From Salvator merianae (taxonomy: Eukaryota > Chordata > Lepidosauria > Squamata > Teiidae), in the NCBI GenBank assembly GCA_003586115.2, contig QVOM02000112.1:43897487-43961486 (forward strand): a stretch of DNA of 64,000 bases, given 5' to 3'. A program made the translations under genes and the position numbers. The notes below the pieces were generated by a model. It saw nothing but the letters and a program-made list of their open reading frames with translations. It was not told the origin of the DNA and made no database searches. Position 1 is the first letter of the stretch; every line of letters begins with the position of its first letter. Positions 62,549 through 64,000 of the stretch are shown one piece after another.

Positions 62549-62979
62549 AATGAAAAAATAAAGAAATGCCTCACTGGTTTAGACCTGTGGCAGCCTAGTC
62601 AAGCAGCCTATCCTAGTTGCACAAGGAAGCTCCCTAGCAGGACATAACCACAGAGCTTGATGTGCTCACAGTCACTCGGCAACTGTCTTCAAATTAGAAA
62701 GGCTCTTAGTCATCCTCCTGTAGACCTTCTACAATTTTGAGATGTGACCTATTATCAGAGGCAGGCACACTACCAAGAGGGCTAATAGACTTTGATAGCC
62801 CTGACTTCCATGAATTCGTCCAAACCTTATTTAAAACCATCCAAGCTAGTAGCAAACATCACATCTTGTGGTAGCAAATTCTAAAGTTTAAAGATGTATT
62901 TTGTAAATAATAACAATAATAAATCCTTTTCTCTATCTCAATTTTTCTAGATTCAGCTTCACTGGTGACCAGTTCTTGT

Positions 62980-63135
62980 TGTTGTTATGATGATGATGAT
63001 AATGAATTTGATTTATATTCCTACCCATTGACCATAAATCTTGGAGCTGCTCACAGCAAAAAACAAATACAAAAACCAACATGTATAATAGCAATAAAAG
63101 CTTTCCTAAAAATGCTTATAAAAACACAATTAAAA
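62980..63135 (-). mobile_element. LINE/SINE tail inserted in the CR1
   Basis: GATGATGATGATAATG then TTTGATTTATATTCCTACCC and an A-rich stretch look like an antisense retroposon 3' end. They separate two pieces of CR1 text (GTGACCAGTTCTTG before, CTTCTCCCTATCCACTATG after) that are contiguous in CR1. Confidence 0.5.
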
Positions 63136-63268
63136 CTTCTCCCTATCCACTATGCCCACACCATGCATAATTTTTGCACCTCTATCTTGTGCCCTTTCAT
63201 TTGCCTCCTTCATAAACATTTCAGCTTTTCCTCACAGAGAAGCTACTCTAGCCTCTGGATCATCTTAG

Positions 63269-63555
63269 GGCCTTTCTGCACTTACCTGTAGTTCAGATCT
63301 AGAAAGGAACTATGTGCCTCCCTTCTGCACATTAGTGCAGTTTAAGGGAGGTCATGCTCCCTGCTGGCATGCTCTCTTTACACAAGATGGAGTGTAGTCT
63401 GGACCAGTCTAGATTCAGATTCAGATTACCAGCAGACCTTGTCTAAACAGGTTCATCAGCATACTAGCTGGTGGTAAACCATATCTATGAGATGTGAGGA
63501 CAGCACACTCTCATAGTCCACTTTACCACCATGCCAGCACACCATGCCAGCACTT
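63269..63555. mobile_element. Family B foldback element inserted in the CR1
   Basis: It begins close to GGGCCTTTCTGCACTTACC and contains CCTCCCTTCTGCAC / GTGCAGTTTAAGGGAGG, a hairpin, then CACAAGATGGAGTGTAG and TTACCAGCAGACC as at 42120-42210. Part of the left end may itself be CR1 sequence (TTTCTGCAC also occurs there). Confidence 0.5.
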
Positions 63556-64000
63556 TCACTGAGTTGTCTACTATTTCTATAAGAGCTCTTTTTGGTCTTC
63601 ATAGCTCAGCTCTGATCCCATAAGTGTATATAAGTAGTTAGGATTTTTAGCTCCACTGTCTGCCACTTTGCACTTGATCGCAGTGAACAATATCTGCCAC
63701 TTTAAAGACTAGTGCCCCAATGTATACAGATCTCTTTGGAACTCTTTACAATTCCTTTTATTTTTCCATTCTGAACAATTTGGTGTCATTAGTAAATGTG
63801 GCTATTGAATTGGACATGCCTGACTCCAGATCATTTATACATATGATCCACCAGTCTCTGGATCAAATCCCCATTCTGAGAAATATTGCTTTATTTCTTT
63901 CTACCCTTGTTTTCTATTCTTTAGCCAGTTTCTTTAATTCCATGACTATTGAGCTTACTTAGGATTTTTTGATGAGGGACTGTATCAAAAGCTTTTTGAA

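Larger units (their letters stand above)
54240..64000 (-). other. DMD intron 2 (partial)
   Basis: This is the intron upstream of exon 3, open at the window edge. Five elements or fragments with GGGCC-type ends, listed separately, occupy much of it, and a CR1 LINE fills the last 1.2 kb. About 54800-56180, 56765-58255, 59655-61780 and 62295-62480 are AT-rich with nothing recognised. A 144-codon open frame at 55306-55740 starts at TTG and resembles nothing I know. Confidence 0.85.
62755..64000 (-). mobile_element. CR1 LINE, reverse transcriptase region to 3' end, interrupted
   Basis: On the minus strand from 64000 the frame reads FKKAFDTVPHQKIL, the reverse-transcriptase motif-A region of CR1-type LINEs. 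Further on, near 63790-63850, comes YINDLES and a decayed FTNDT in place of the catalytic FADDT. Stops are present, so the element is dead. It continues past the window edge at 64000. At lower coordinates, CATGCATAATTTTTGCACC (63162-63180) and CATCACATCTTGTGGTAGC (62850-62874) are familiar antisense CR1 3' landmarks. Two insertions interrupt it: about 62980-63135 and about 63269-63555. Confidence 0.75.

Noticed and set aside
1..64000. CRISPR array, operon or other prokaryotic system
   Set aside because: Spliced exons, LINE/SINE content and intron structure show a vertebrate nuclear genome; no regularly spaced repeats of CRISPR type were seen.

Overview
The window is an internal piece of one large vertebrate gene. 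Six short coding exons lie on the minus strand in the order 54.2 kb to 4.4 kb. They encode the calponin-homology actin-binding region of dystrophin (DMD), exons 3 to 8 in human numbering. Exon lengths are 93, 78, 93, 173, 119 and 179 nt. The first five equal the human lengths as I recall them; exon 8 is one codon shorter than the human 182 nt. All splice junctions are AG/GT, phases join correctly and there is no stop, so the gene looks intact. DMD rather than utrophin is supported by residues in exons 5, 6 and 8.

The genome is AT-rich. Its repeats point to a squamate reptile: CR1 and L2-like LINE fragments, tRNA-derived SINEs, hAT-type MITEs, and several families of short foldback elements with GGGCCTKTTCRCACTT-like or GGCTGCATTCACA-like ends. 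This host call is inference from repeats and from the divergence of the exons. I cannot name the species.

Layout, low to high coordinate: 1-4446 partial intron 8; 4447-4625 exon 8; 4626-42906 intron 7, about 38 kb and the main repeat reservoir; 42907-43025 exon 7; 43026-48075 intron 6, with an unexplained 276-codon open frame on the plus strand; 48076-48248 exon 6; 48249-49417 intron 5; 49418-49510 exon 5; 49511-51313 intron 4; 51314-51391 exon 4; 51392-54146 intron 3; 54147-54239 exon 3; 54240-64000 partial intron 2. Intron 2 carries the most CpG-rich, youngest-looking foldback elements and a CR1 LINE with nested insertions.

No new multi-gene system is visible. The items most worth a second look are a foldback element built of successive near-perfect palindromes (58945-59650), a perfect 95-bp direct repeat flanking a GC-rich insert with a hAT-like end (29745-30014), a 42-bp-arm hairpin (38788-38891), the 276-codon open frame (44872-45702), and unusual substitutions in dystrophin exon 3.
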